This document shows positions 1 through 9,773 of a stretch of DNA of 64,000 nucleotides, piece by piece (the first letter of the stretch is position 1; every line of letters starts with the position of its first letter). This DNA comes from Virgibacillus sp. MSJ-26. Lineage in GTDB: Bacteria > Bacillota > Bacilli > Bacillales > Amphibacillaceae. A program made the position numbers and the translations under genes. Location of the stretch: NCBI RefSeq assembly GCF_018918075.1, contig NZ_JAHLPW010000002.1:1-64000 (forward strand), written 5' to 3'. Below the pieces are notes generated by a model. It was not told the DNA's origin and did no database searches. It worked only from the letters and a program-made list of their open reading frames with translations.

Positions 1-900
1 TGCCTGGACCCATTCACTTGTCAAAGTTTTATATTTAAGTATGGTCCCTTTTTTGTAAGACTTAAGGACTTTATCTTTCGTCGGGCTTTGATACACATTT
101 GTCGGACTCTTGGCAGCTAAACCATTTTGAGTTGTTTGTTTATCAGGGAATGTCTCCACATCGTTAACATGTATATATCCAGTGACCCATTCACCATTAT
201 ATTTGATAGTTGCTTGATACCAGTTGCTATTCAGTGTTTTATACTTTAGACTGGAGCCTTGTTCATATGATTTGAGTTTTTTTGAATTTCTCGATTGAGA
301 ATCATACACGTAAGTTGGTCTTTTTAAAGCATATCCTTGAATAGAATTGGAGTCTTTTGCAAGTTTAAAAGATTGTTGTGAGTTTGAGAGTTTTGATTTT
401 GTTGTATTATTTATTTCCTCATCAACTTCTTCATTGTTGCTTTTTATATTTGAATCTAGTGTAACTTCTTCTTTATTTGTATAACTATCCTCTAAATCCG
501 ATTTAACATGTTGAAAGTCTTTGTTCTTTTTTTGATTACTATCTTCTTGTTTTTCGAATGAATCTGTTATATCTTCTTTGTTGAAATTATTCAATGTTAA
601 ATAATCATTACTTAAATACCCTTGATAGGTCACATTGGACGCTTTGTCAACGTACTCAACATAAGCAATGTTTTCAAAGATATCTAAAATTGTTACTTCA
701 TCTCCGTCTTCCAATTCAGCTAGTTGTTCACTATACTCAGATTCCTCTTCATAGAGAAAAACTTGATCTGATTTATTTTCAACTGTAACTTTAGTCATTG
801 TGTTGTTACCTGTCTGTTCATTTGTTTCAGCGCTGACAGGTATGCAGGTGACTTGGAAGAGAAATATCAAGATAATCAAGTAAATACTAACTTTTTTCAA
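1..900 (-). CDS. Secreted SH3-repeat cell-wall protein (C-terminus outside window)
   Basis: Reads on the minus strand from a TTG at 898-900 and stays open to the window edge (300 codons seen). Residues 1-24 form a signal peptide (LKK, hydrophobic core, PVSA cleavage). Next comes an SH3b-like segment (VFLYEEESEYSEQLAEL then VTILDI), an acidic/Asn-rich linker, and at least two bacterial SH3 repeats (PTYVYDSQSR..LKSYEQGS and PTNVYQSPTK..LKSYKKGT). Such repeats usually target enzymes to peptidoglycan; any catalytic domain would lie beyond position 1. AGGAG stands about 13 nt before the TTG, a rather long spacing, but no other in-frame start fits. It is divergent from the amidase at 1491 and shares a SigD-like promoter region with it. 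Function beyond wall binding is not visible. Confidence 0.8.
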   Translation of the reverse strand, partial: MKKVSIYLIILIFLFQVTCIPVSAETNEQTGNNTMTKVTVENKSDQVFLYEEESEYSEQLAELEDGDEVTILDIFENIAYVEYVDKASNVTYQGYLSNDYLTLNNFNKEDITDSFEKQEDSNQKKNKDFQHVKSDLEDSYTNKEEVTLDSNIKSNNEEVDEEINNTTKSKLSNSQQSFKLAKDSNSIQGYALKRPTYVYDSQSRNSKKLKSYEQGSSLKYKTLNSNWYQATIKYNGEWVTGYIHVNDVETFPDKQTTQNGLAAKSPTNVYQSPTKDKVLKSYKKGTILKYKTLTSEWVQA

Positions 901-949
901 TATCTCTACAACTCTCCTTTCTTATTTATTAGCCAACTCACTAGTTTTA

Positions 950-977
950 TTATCGGCTAATAAAAGAGACTTGTTAA
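950..977 (-). promoter_or_regulatory. SigD-like promoter for the SH3 protein
   Basis: On the minus strand GCCGATAA (957-950) lies 16 nt behind TTAA (977-974). The SigD consensus of Bacillus is TAAA, about 15 nt, GCCGATAT. The -10 matches 7 of 8 and the -35 is imperfect. The same ten bases (TTAGCCGATA) occur in the opposite direction before the amidase. Confidence 0.5.
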
Positions 978-1294
978 GAGACTTTTTACGTGTTTTCACA
1001 TATTAGTAGCCAAAATGTAGGAAAACTTTTTCTTATAAGGAAAGAAAGCAGTGAAAATGGAATATGCTAAAGTGAAATATTAATGTTACCAGGAGTGAGA
1101 TTGTTTTACATGGTGCATTTATGATGTAAGCAAAATGGATTATGGTGACAGCATCATATGCGTATTTTTTTTGACACTTTGATTTTGGTTGGATATTAAA
1201 ACTACATTCAATATAATTTTTCAAGTTATATTAGTAAAGAATCCGTTTAGTCAGGTTATATTTCTATCTTGATTGTTAAAAAGTCATTTCCTTA

Positions 1295-1321
1295 TTAATA
1301 TCGTTTAAGCTTAGCCGATAT
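1295..1321 (+). promoter_or_regulatory. SigD-like promoter for the amidase
   Basis: A perfect SigD -10 element, GCCGATAT at 1314-1321, sits 15 nt behind TTAA (consensus TAAA). In Bacillus subtilis, SigD drives autolysin genes such as lytC, lytD and lytF, which fits the amidase 170 bp downstream. The rest of the 590-bp gap 901-1490 is AT-rich and shows no gene; a TTTATTAGCC/GGCTAATAAA inverted repeat lies around 925-965. Confidence 0.55.
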
Positions 1322-1490
1322 TTATAAGGACATGTTTTTATTATTAAAGGGGTTGATTTCATAACATCAAAGATTTAACAACGTATATCTTAATTTTATT
1401 CAAAAACTGTTTGTATATATTGAAATCAATTAAACTAGTATATTAAAATATCTAGAATAGACTACATATTATGAAAGTGAGGTTCTATTT

Positions 1491-3761
1491 TTGAAAAGAT
1501 TTATATGGATAGTAGTCATTAGTTTATCAATGACCTCCTTCCAACATTCATTAGTTTATGCTGGAGAAGAGAGCAATGAAGATGCTACTAATGAATCGAA
1601 GGAAACCAATGAATTCGGCATTGAAAAAGGTACAGAAGTTTATGGGGAAGACATTAGTGAATTAACAGAGGAAGAACTTCAATACATTCCAGAAGCCTGG
1701 CGAGAAGGTAACTTTGAAAGTGAGCATCCTAAAGAGGAGTCTACACCTCGCATTAGTACGTTTTCCGACTATCCTGACGTTAATGACTACATAAAATCTA
1801 ACAATCTATCAGTTGCAAAACAAGAAACAGACCATATAGGGCATTTGACTAAGTTCAATTATCGAAACGGTTTTGGCAAACCTGAAGGGATAGTTGCTCA
1901 CGAGACGGCAAATAATAACTCTACCATAACTGGTGAGATTGCCTTTATGTCAAGAAATCATAAAAATGCTTTTGTGCACGCTTTTGTAGATGGATCTCGT
2001 ATTATTGAAGTACATCCTACAGATATAGGTGCATGGGGTGCCGGCCGCTATGCTAATGAGCGTTTTATCCACGTTGAATTAGTAAGGGTTAACAATTTTG
2101 ATGACTTTGCCCGTTCTATAAATAATTATGCTGATTATCTTGCAGAAAAGTTGTATGACTATAGTTTAGGAGTAACAAGTGCAGAAACAACAGGCAAGGG
2201 TTCATTGTGGTCTCATAAGGCAGTCAGTAACCATCTCGGTGGGACCACTCATGTGGATCCTCATGGTTATTTTGCTCAGTGGGGTTATAATTGGAATGAT
2301 TTTGTTAAACTTGTCACTGAAAAGCATAATAAACTAGTTTCAGCTCAAAAAGCGAATACAAGTAAACTAGGACAAATAAAATCAGCGAATGGCAAAATTT
2401 ATGACAATCCAACAAAGAGTAAATCTACTAAAGCTGGCTCTAAATATACTAAGCAAGCTTACTATATTAAAGCAGAAGCCAAAGTAGAAAATCAGCAATT
2501 CTATCTTATTAGTAATAAACCAAGTAGCAAAAATGGCACCATCGGGTGGGTTAGTGGAAAAGATATTACAACTCATTCCCATAAGGCAATAGACAATAAC
2601 TCAAAAACTCTTTACTTTAAAGGAAAAGGTGCTGCTTACAGTCGTGCCTGGGGTGGAAGTAAAAGGAAGTTATGGAGTAGTTCCGATTTCGCCAAGGTTG
2701 AAGGTAAGGCGTTTAAAGTCAATAAAACAGAAACAGTTGCTGGTAATACATGGTATCGAGGCAAATATAATGGTCAAATACTTTGGATTCACGAGAATCA
2801 CCTAGTTGCCAAAGAAGAAAAGAAGACGAGCCGATTAGGCGAGATTAAGCAGGGAAATGCAAATATCTACAGTAATCCAGAAGATCAAGATGCGGATATG
2901 ATAGCGGGTTCCACGCATACAAACCAAGTCTATTATATTAAAAAGCAAGCTAAGGTAGGTAAAGATACATTTTACTTAATTAGCACTAAACCAAGCAGTA
3001 CAAATGGAACAATCGGATGGGTGAACAAAAAAGATATTACAACTTACACTCATAAAGCTGTGGATAATAAATCAAAGACTTTCTATTTCAAAGGAAAAGG
3101 TGCCGCCTATAATCGTGCCTGGGGTGGAAGTAAAAATAAACTATGGAATAGTACAGATTTTGCCAAGGTTGAGGGAGAACCGTTTAAGGTCCATAAGACG
3201 GAAACAGTTGGCAATAACACATGGTACCGAGGTAAATATAATGGTCAGACGCTTTGGATTCACGAGAATCATTTAGTTTCTAAAGAGGAAAAGAAGACAA
3301 GCCGATTAGGTGAGATTAAGCACGAGAATGCATATATCTACAGTAAACCAGAGGATAAAAATGCGAAGATAACAGCTGGCTCGACACATACCAACCAAGT
3401 TTACTATATTAAAAAACAAGCCAAGATTGATAAAGACACATTTTATTTAATTAGCACTAAACCAAGCAGTACAAATGGAACAATCGGCTGGGTGAATAAA
3501 AAAGATATTATAACCTATGCACATAAATCTGTCGACAATAAGGAAAAGACATTCTATTTTAAAGGTAAAGGCGCTGCTTATAATCGCGCTTGGGGTGGCA
3601 GTAAGAACAAGATATGGAGCAATTCGGATTTCGCAAAAGTTGAAGGAAAGGCATTTAAAGTTCATAAGACAGAGAAAGTAGGGAATAATACATGGTATCG
3701 AGGTAAATATAACGGTCAGACTCTTTGGATTCATGATCACCACCTAACAAAAAAAAGATGA
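1491..3761 (+). CDS. Secreted N-acetylmuramoyl-L-alanine amidase with GW repeats
   Basis: A peptidoglycan amidase that should cut the bond between MurNAc and L-Ala in the wall. Signal peptide 1-25 (YAG cleavage), acidic linker to about 105, then an Amidase_2/PGRP domain at about 110-275 with HETAN at 137 and a second zinc/catalytic cluster THVDPHGYF near 250. From about 293 to the end run three tandem blocks of roughly 150 residues, each a GW pair (IGWV..., then WGGSK... and LWIHENHL). The build resembles the amidase half of staphylococcal Atl/LytA, whose GW modules bind lipoteichoic acid. The three GW blocks are nearly identical to one another, which implies recent internal duplication. TTG start with GTGAGG upstream. 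It is followed by a strong terminator. Confidence 0.9.
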   Translation: MKRFIWIVVISLSMTSFQHSLVYAGEESNEDATNESKETNEFGIEKGTEVYGEDISELTEEELQYIPEAWREGNFESEHPKEESTPRISTFSDYPDVNDYIKSNNLSVAKQETDHIGHLTKFNYRNGFGKPEGIVAHETANNNSTITGEIAFMSRNHKNAFVHAFVDGSRIIEVHPTDIGAWGAGRYANERFIHVELVRVNNFDDFARSINNYADYLAEKLYDYSLGVTSAETTGKGSLWSHKAVSNHLGGTTHVDPHGYFAQWGYNWNDFVKLVTEKHNKLVSAQKANTSKLGQIKSANGKIYDNPTKSKSTKAGSKYTKQAYYIKAEAKVENQQFYLISNKPSSKNGTIGWVSGKDITTHSHKAIDNNSKTLYFKGKGAAYSRAWGGSKRKLWSSSDFAKVEGKAFKVNKTETVAGNTWYRGKYNGQILWIHENHLVAKEEKKTSRLGEIKQGNANIYSNPEDQDADMIAGSTHTNQVYYIKKQAKVGKDTFYLISTKPSSTNGTIGWVNKKDITTYTHKAVDNKSKTFYFKGKGAAYNRAWGGSKNKLWNSTDFAKVEGEPFKVHKTETVGNNTWYRGKYNGQTLWIHENHLVSKEEKKTSRLGEIKHENAYIYSKPEDKNAKITAGSTHTNQVYYIKKQAKIDKDTFYLISTKPSSTNGTIGWVNKKDIITYAHKSVDNKEKTFYFKGKGAAYNRAWGGSKNKIWSNSDFAKVEGKAFKVHKTEKVGNNTWYRGKYNGQTLWIHDHHLTKKR

Positions 3762-3771
3762 AATATATAAT

Positions 3772-3809
3772 AAAAGGTTTTGCTTTCTTCCTAGGAGCAA
3801 AGCCTTTTT
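3772..3809 (+). terminator. Rho-independent terminator of the amidase; intron target
   Basis: AAAAGGTTTTGCT pairs with AGCAAAGCCTTTT (one G-U pair), ending in a T-run. The group II intron begins 2 nt later. Confidence 0.85.
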
Positions 3810-3811
3810 AT

Positions 3812-5530
3812 GTGCGCCAAGCATGGCAACTATCTAAGTGGTGTAAGTCCACTGTGGGGGTACACATCGACCAACCACTAGAGAAACGCAAGGCACTTAT
3901 CGCGAGATAAGGACTGAAGGAAGCGTGTATCAAAATCTTGGCTCGACGAACAGAAATCTGATACCAAGGCTCTATAGGCGGATAAGACTCCATAACAAGT
4001 CAAAGTCCAAAAGATGTGCGTAACCCTATAGGGTAAATCAGACGAGTGAAAGAGGAAGGATAGTTGTCTTACCTTGGGAGGTCTCACGAACAGCTGAGGA
4101 GTCCCCTAATAAGAAAGCTGGTCGAAAAAGGTTTATCGTGAGAAGTCAGCCGAAGCCGTAGTAGTGATTCTAATCATGAAGGGCTGAACAATTTATAGTG
4201 TTTCAACGCCATGATTGCACGAAGGATATACTTCAGAATGTGTTAATGAGGAAAGTATGAGCGTATCTCAGAGGATACTCAAAAGAGAAGTGTCTTTCGT
4301 CACGTGAAAGGAAAGGAAGAAACGAGTGTGGAACTTTTAGAAGAAATTTTAAGTAATCAAAATATGAACCAGGCCTATAAGCGAGTCTATCGTAATAAAG
4401 GTGCAAGTGGAGTGGATGGAGTGACTGTAGAAGAATTGAAGTCACATCTAAGGAAGTATAAGAACGAACTGCGTTCCCAAATCCGGAAAAGGAAATACAA
4501 ACCGACACCGGCATTACGAGAGTAGAGATTCCAAAGGAAAATGGAAAGATGCGCAAACTAGGAATACCGACGGTTGTCGATAGAGTGGTCCAACAAGCGA
4601 TTACCCAGAAACTAAGCCCTATATTTGAGCGACAATTCAGCGAATATAGTTATGGTTTCAGACCTGGTAGAAGCTGTGAAATGGCAGTAATTCAAGCGTT
4701 AGAATATATAAACGATGGATATAGCTGGCTGGTAGACATTGACTTAGAAAGATTCTTTGACACCGTTCATCACGATAAATTGATGAGAATTATCTCCCAC
4801 ACGATAAAAGATGGAGACGTCATCTCGCTTATAAGAAAATATCTCGTTAGTGGTGTCATGGTCAATGGTAAATATGAAGATACACCATTAGGAACCCCAC
4901 AAGGGGGCAACCTGAGCCCGCTTTTAAGCAACATTATGTTGAATGAGCTGGACAAAGAATTGGAAGCAAGAGAACTTCACTTCGTCAGATATGCAGATGA
5001 TAGTCTCATTTTCGTTAGAAGTGAAAAGGCAGCGAATAGAGTGCTTATTTCTATTACAAAATTCATTGAGAAGAAATTAGGGCTGAAAGTAAACGTGGAA
5101 AAGAGTAGAGTTTCTCGGTCTAGTAAAACGAAGTTCTTAGGATTTGGTTTTTACTATGACACAAATAAAAAGAATTTCCAACCAAGACCACACGGAAAAT
5201 CAGTTCAGAAATTTCAAAGGAAATTGCGTCAACTGACGAAACGTAAGAAAAATAGTAAAAAGCGAATAAAGTCCCTTGTCAAACTCGGGATACCAGTAGA
5301 GGAAGCCAAAGGGTTAACATACTGCCGAAAGGGATATCGTTTTATTGGACTATCGAAGGTCGTCCAAAGAGCCTTATCAAATAAACATTTAAGGCAAAGG
5401 GGAATCCCCTTTGCCCAAGATTACTATTTAAAAGTACACACTGTAATATAAATTGAACCGCCGTATACGGAACCGTACGTACGGTGGTGTGAGAGGGGCG
5501 GGAAACTATTGGTTTTCCCCTCTACTCGAT
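3812..5530 (+). mobile_element. Group II intron, probably class C
   Basis: Starts with GTGCG (the group II 5' rule) at 3812. It contains a structured leader of about 490 nt, a reverse-transcriptase gene, and a 3' end with a domain V-like hairpin (CCGCCGTATACG...CGTACGTACGGTGG at about 5459-5487). A domain VI stem follows (GAGAGGGG...CCCCTCT), ending CTACTCGAT near 5530. Class C introns, such as B.h.I1 of Bacillus halodurans, home to the downstream edge of rho-independent terminators, exactly the position seen here. The encoded protein lacks an endonuclease domain, also typical of class C. Boundaries were assigned by motif and may be off by a few bases. Confidence 0.85.
4304..5451 (+). pseudogene. 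ltrA: Group II intron reverse transcriptase/maturase, frameshifted
   Basis: The intron-encoded protein starts at GTG 4304. The first 73 residues cover RT block 0/1 (NKGASGVDGVT) and run into TAG at 4523. The second part (about 4520-5451) carries the remaining RT blocks, including the catalytic YADD (HFVRYADDS), and a C-terminal maturase X region. No HNH endonuclease follows. The break is a duplicated GA dinucleotide at 4518-4522 (CGAGAGTAG where CGAGTAG is expected). Removing two bases joins LR to VEIPKENGK without a gap. The intron would therefore need another copy's maturase to move. A sequencing error is possible but less likely for a dinucleotide duplication. Confidence 0.85.
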
Positions 5531-6113
5531 TACTTAAAGATATTATATTAATAAAAAGTCGAAAGTATCGTTTTCAATACTTTCACTAAGTGATAGTATT
5601 ACTGAATAACCTAGGTAACTTTGATAACAGTCGTCTGATTTAGTGTTAAAGTATTTGATATATGAATAATGAAATATATGAAGTATAATTAATCTATCCA
5701 TTCATTAATTTTATTAATTGGTCGATGTTCTCAGATTGTTCCTGATATAACTTTATGGTACATTTGGTCTTATACCTATTTCCTTGTATCTCCATTGATG
5801 CTTCTCTGAATGTGTTCGGTCCCTGAAAACGATAATAATAGACATAATTACGCTGTTAATTATCTTTCGTCGACCTTCTACTTTAAATTTCTCTCCCTTA
5901 TCGTTTAAAAGTACTGTTTGTAAAAGTTTATAACATTAATTGTACAAAACAAAAGAGTGAATTTATACTTAACCTTAGTCTTACTAATGTGTGTTTATTT
6001 GTCTATGTATTTGACGTTAAGTGCTCTTTTTTAAAAAGTACAGATCAGTTCTTCAACTGATGTAAAATGTGAATAATAAAAGCTGTAAATAAACATTATA
6101 AATAATGAAAGTG
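5531..6113. other. Intergenic gap between intron and WTA polymerase
   Basis: About 580 bp of AT-rich DNA with no intact gene. It holds a small hairpin (GAAAGTAT...ATACTTTC, about 5559-5588) and the decayed coding remnant listed separately. Confidence 0.5.
5694..5950 (-). pseudogene. Possible decayed coding remnant, unknown
   Basis: On the minus strand two frames read like real protein: an upstream piece containing LLNDKGEKFKVEGRRKI (about 5915-5850) and a downstream piece containing QGNRYKTKCTIKLYQEQSEN that ends at TAG 5694-5696. A frame change near 5815 separates them. There is no good start. The family was not recognised. This could be the end of a gene cut off when neighbouring DNA was rearranged, or chance. 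Confidence 0.25.
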
Positions 6114-6141
6114 TTAAACTAGTTACATTTTATGTTATAAT
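6114..6141 (+). promoter_or_regulatory. SigA-type promoter of the WTA polymerase gene
   Basis: TTAAAC (6114-6119), a 16-nt spacer and a perfect TATAAT (6136-6141), 58 bp before the start codon at 6200. Confidence 0.55.
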
Positions 6142-6199
6142 ATTGTATTGAAAAAATGAAAAAAACACTACTTAATATACTAACGCAAGGAGTCTTAAA

Positions 6200-9100
6200 A
6201 TGTTCTTTAACCGAATAAAAAAAATTACTCATAACTTCAGAAGGAAAAAGAAAGTATTAAAAGATACCTTAGAAATCATTCAAAAAGATGATGGTGTTTT
6301 AATAAAAGGTAAGGTTGACAATAGATATAGAGTTACAAATCTTATCTTTCAAAATAGAGAAGCTGACTTTAATTATGACTTGAAGGTTACTGAAGGTTCG
6401 GATTTTTGGGTTAAAATCAATACTAAAGAACTACTTTCATATCTTAACATAGATGGAATATATGATTTGTACCTAAATGTAAAAGTTGCTATTCAAGATT
6501 TAGATGATAATGAGAGAGAAAAAATAAAAACTAAATCGGAAATAATAGTATCAGATGACGATAAAGCCATTCAATATTATCAATCCTTAATAAGATTGGG
6601 CAGATTTTTGAACACAAATATATTTGACATAAAGCCAAAATGGGAAAAGAGTGATTATTATAACTTTTATAAAACAGCTAAAGGTAATATATCAGTAGCA
6701 ATAAATGAAAATGTATCACAGAAAAAAAGCATACAAATTGATAATCTTAAATCTAAGAAAAATAAGTTTACTTTTAATGGAAAACTATTCACAAGAAATT
6801 CTGAAATAAATTCTATAAATTTAATTGTTAAAGGCAGGGAAACTTCTGAAGAAAGTACGTTTCCTGTTATTATCTCTCATCTTAAAGACGATGTTAGAAA
6901 GAAATATGGTCTTAATAGATACAAATATAAAGTTATTTTGGATCTAAACGAGGTATTTAAAAACCCTTTATTTAAAGACGATGTATATGATTTATTTTTT
7001 GAGATTGCTTTTCATGATTGTAAAGAACTAGTGCAATTACGGATAGGAAATCCAAGATTTAGAGCAAGATTCCGTACAAAAGGAAGTAGCGCAGCAAGGG
7101 GAGATAAAATATTTTCAATTAGTCCTTATTATACAGTTAAAAGATTTAATTTATCCTTACAAGTTGACAGTTTCGAACACAAAACATATTCATATTTAAA
7201 AAGGATGACAAGATGGTCATGGCTGTTTAGGATGTTCTATAAACAACAAGATATATGGATCATAGGTGAAAGGCCTTATAAGGCTCAAGATACAGGATAC
7301 CACTTTTTTAAGTATATGAGAAAAATGCATCCCGATAAAAAAGTTTATTATGTCATAGAAGAGGATTCCCCAGAATTAAAGAATGTAAAACATTTAGGTA
7401 ATATCGTGTATTTTAAATCTAAGGAGCATATTAAAAACGTATTAATGGCATCGAGAATTATAGGCTCGCACCATCCTGATTATCTATATCCCTTAAGAAC
7501 TACTGATTTTATCCAAAAAGTTAAGGGGAAAAAAGTATTCTTGCAACATGGCATTCTGGGTACCAAAAATACAGAACACTTTTATGGTAAGAATTCGCTA
7601 TCATTTTCAACTGATTTATTTTTAGTTAGTTCGGAACGTGAAAAGTCAATAGTAGTTAATGATTTTGGCTATTCAAAAAAAGAAGTAGCTATTACAGGAT
7701 TGTCAAGATTTGATCGCTTATTCGACAATGCTGAAACTGTTAAGAGACAATTGTTAATCATTCCTACTTGGCGCGAATGGCTAGTAGAAGAAAGTAAGTT
7801 TCTTGAAAGTGAATACTTTGAAAGGTATAGGGATTTGGTTTTAAATGAAACTTTACATGAGTATGCAAGGAGATATAATTTTGAAATATTATTTTGTTTA
7901 CACCCAAACATGCAAAAATATACACCTTTTTTCCAAGATGCACCGGTTAAAATAATTAGCCAAGGAGAAATAGATGTCCAAGATTTGTTAAAGGAAAGCT
8001 CCATGATGATAACGGATTATTCAAGTGTTGCTTTTGACTTTAGCTTCCTGAACAAACCAATAATATATTATCAGTTCGATCGCAAAAGATTTATTGGTAA
8101 TCGCGGATCACATCTAAATTTAGATAAGGATTTGCCTGGAGATATTGTTTTTGAATTAAATGATATCCTTACGAAGGTGAAAAAATACTCTAGTTCTGAC
8201 TTTCAAATGACAGAGAATAATAAAATAAAAGCTAGTAAGTTTTTGGAATATAGGGATACAAATAATTGCTTAAGGATATATAATGCTGTTAGCAAAAGAA
8301 TTACAAATAAGTCATTGGTACAATCGATTGGAGAAACTGAATTTTATAGAACAGCTTTTAAAAGATTTAGGAAAAGTGAAATTTATTTTCCTACGATGAA
8401 AAAGTTTTATAAAGTAGCTAGAAAAATTTTTCCGGTTGACGAGAAGCTTATCCTATTTGAAAGCGGGATTGGTAAACAGTATGCTGATAGTCCAAAAAAT
8501 ATATATGAAGAGTTAGTAAATAGAGATAGTGGTTATAAAGTTGTTTGGGTGTGTAATAAAAATATTCGCTTTAGAAATCTTGAAACTAAACGAGTTAAAC
8601 GATTGAGCCCAAGTTATTATTATTATTTAGCTAAAGCTAAGGTATGGGTTAACAATCAAAACTTCCCAACTTATATAAAGAAGAGGCCTGAAACCATTTA
8701 TATCCAAACATGGCATGGAACTCCTTTAAAAAAGATGTTACATGATATAGAAAATGTGCAAGGGCGTAGTGATGATTATGTTGAAAGGGTTAGTGGTGCG
8801 ATTTCAAATTGGGATTACCTAGTTTCTCCAAGTAGGTATGCAACTAACGCCTTTAGAAGTGCTTTTAGGTTTAATGGTAATATTATTGAAACAGGCTACC
8901 CACGGAATGACATTTTTTATAAAAATAAAAAAGATGAACTAGCAATAGAGATAAAAAACAATTTATGTTTTCCTTTAGATAAAAAAATTATATTGTATGC
9001 CCCGACATTTAGAGATAATAAAACAAATAAGAAAAACAAGTTTCAATTTGAAATGAATTTGGATTTGTCTCAAATGAAGGAAAGGCTTGGGGATGACTAT

Positions 9101-9538
9101 ATTTTGTTAATAAGAACTCATGTTGTTGTAGGTAACAAATTAAATATCGATAGCTCACTAGGTGAATTTGTTATGGATGTGTCGAACTATTCTGATATTC
9201 AAGATTTGCTATTAATTACAGACATACTTGTAACAGATTACTCTTCAGTTATGTTTGATTTTGCAAATACAAAGCGTCCAATGTTATTTTACACATACGA
9301 CTTTGAAACCTACCGAGATGAAGTCAGAGGATTTTATATGGACTTCGAAAACGAAGCTCCAGGTCCTTTGTTACGTACGACAGAAGAGTTAGTTGACGGC
9401 ATAAATAACATTCGAGCAATCCAAAATAATTATGAAAATAAATATGAAGCATTTTATCAAAAATATTGTGGTTTAGAAGATGGCTTTGCTACAAAACGAG
9501 TAGTGGATATGTTGTTGGAAAATAAATATGAATATTAA
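6200..9538 (+). CDS. Two-domain CDP-glycerol glycerophosphotransferase (TagF-like)
   Basis: A 1112-residue cytoplasmic membrane-associated enzyme expected to add glycerol-phosphate (or ribitol-phosphate) units from CDP-linked donors to the WTA chain on undecaprenyl phosphate. N-terminal 300 residues: beta-rich, not recognised. The first glycerophosphotransferase domain covers about 350-680 (GERPYKAQDTG, LQHGILGT near 447, ITDYSSVAFD near 604). The second covers about 745-1110 (QTWHGTPLKK near 835, ETGYPRND near 896, YAPTFRDN, VTDYSSVMFD near 1010). The two domains differ: the first has QHG where the second has WHG. This suggests two different transferase activities in one chain rather than a simple duplication. 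AAGGAG precedes the ATG. No TagD-type cytidylyltransferase is in the window. Confidence 0.88.
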   Translation: MFFNRIKKITHNFRRKKKVLKDTLEIIQKDDGVLIKGKVDNRYRVTNLIFQNREADFNYDLKVTEGSDFWVKINTKELLSYLNIDGIYDLYLNVKVAIQDLDDNEREKIKTKSEIIVSDDDKAIQYYQSLIRLGRFLNTNIFDIKPKWEKSDYYNFYKTAKGNISVAINENVSQKKSIQIDNLKSKKNKFTFNGKLFTRNSEINSINLIVKGRETSEESTFPVIISHLKDDVRKKYGLNRYKYKVILDLNEVFKNPLFKDDVYDLFFEIAFHDCKELVQLRIGNPRFRARFRTKGSSAARGDKIFSISPYYTVKRFNLSLQVDSFEHKTYSYLKRMTRWSWLFRMFYKQQDIWIIGERPYKAQDTGYHFFKYMRKMHPDKKVYYVIEEDSPELKNVKHLGNIVYFKSKEHIKNVLMASRIIGSHHPDYLYPLRTTDFIQKVKGKKVFLQHGILGTKNTEHFYGKNSLSFSTDLFLVSSEREKSIVVNDFGYSKKEVAITGLSRFDRLFDNAETVKRQLLIIPTWREWLVEESKFLESEYFERYRDLVLNETLHEYARRYNFEILFCLHPNMQKYTPFFQDAPVKIISQGEIDVQDLLKESSMMITDYSSVAFDFSFLNKPIIYYQFDRKRFIGNRGSHLNLDKDLPGDIVFELNDILTKVKKYSSSDFQMTENNKIKASKFLEYRDTNNCLRIYNAVSKRITNKSLVQSIGETEFYRTAFKRFRKSEIYFPTMKKFYKVARKIFPVDEKLILFESGIGKQYADSPKNIYEELVNRDSGYKVVWVCNKNIRFRNLETKRVKRLSPSYYYYLAKAKVWVNNQNFPTYIKKRPETIYIQTWHGTPLKKMLHDIENVQGRSDDYVERVSGAISNWDYLVSPSRYATNAFRSAFRFNGNIIETGYPRNDIFYKNKKDELAIEIKNNLCFPLDKKIILYAPTFRDNKTNKKNKFQFEMNLDLSQMKERLGDDYILLIRTHVVVGNKLNIDSSLGEFVMDVSNYSDIQDLLLITDILVTDYSSVMFDFANTKRPMLFYTYDFETYRDEVRGFYMDFENEAPGPLLRTTEELVDGINNIRAIQNNYENKYEAFYQKYCGLEDGFATKRVVDMLLENKYEY

Positions 9539-9773
9539 AAGTATGTACTGGACAGTAGTGATTATTAATCATTATTGAGATGTTTGTTACGGTTAATTTA
9601 AGTCTTCAAATGTAAAATAGTATTTTAAAGTAAATTAATTGCAACAATTAATGTTAAATCATTAGTTTTGTTCAAAAGTTTACAATTAATATTAACGTGG
9701 GTGTTTTTACATGTAACGATATTTATTTAATAAGATTTTATTTATAATTGTTCTCAGGATGGAAGTGAATAAT

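Noticed and set aside
1033..1224. 63-codon frame between the two wall-protein genes
   Set aside because: No ribosome site, odd composition, lies in the shared promoter region.
3878..4556. Minus-strand frames inside the intron leader
   Set aside because: The region folds as group II intron RNA; the frames are complements of structured RNA and RT sequence.
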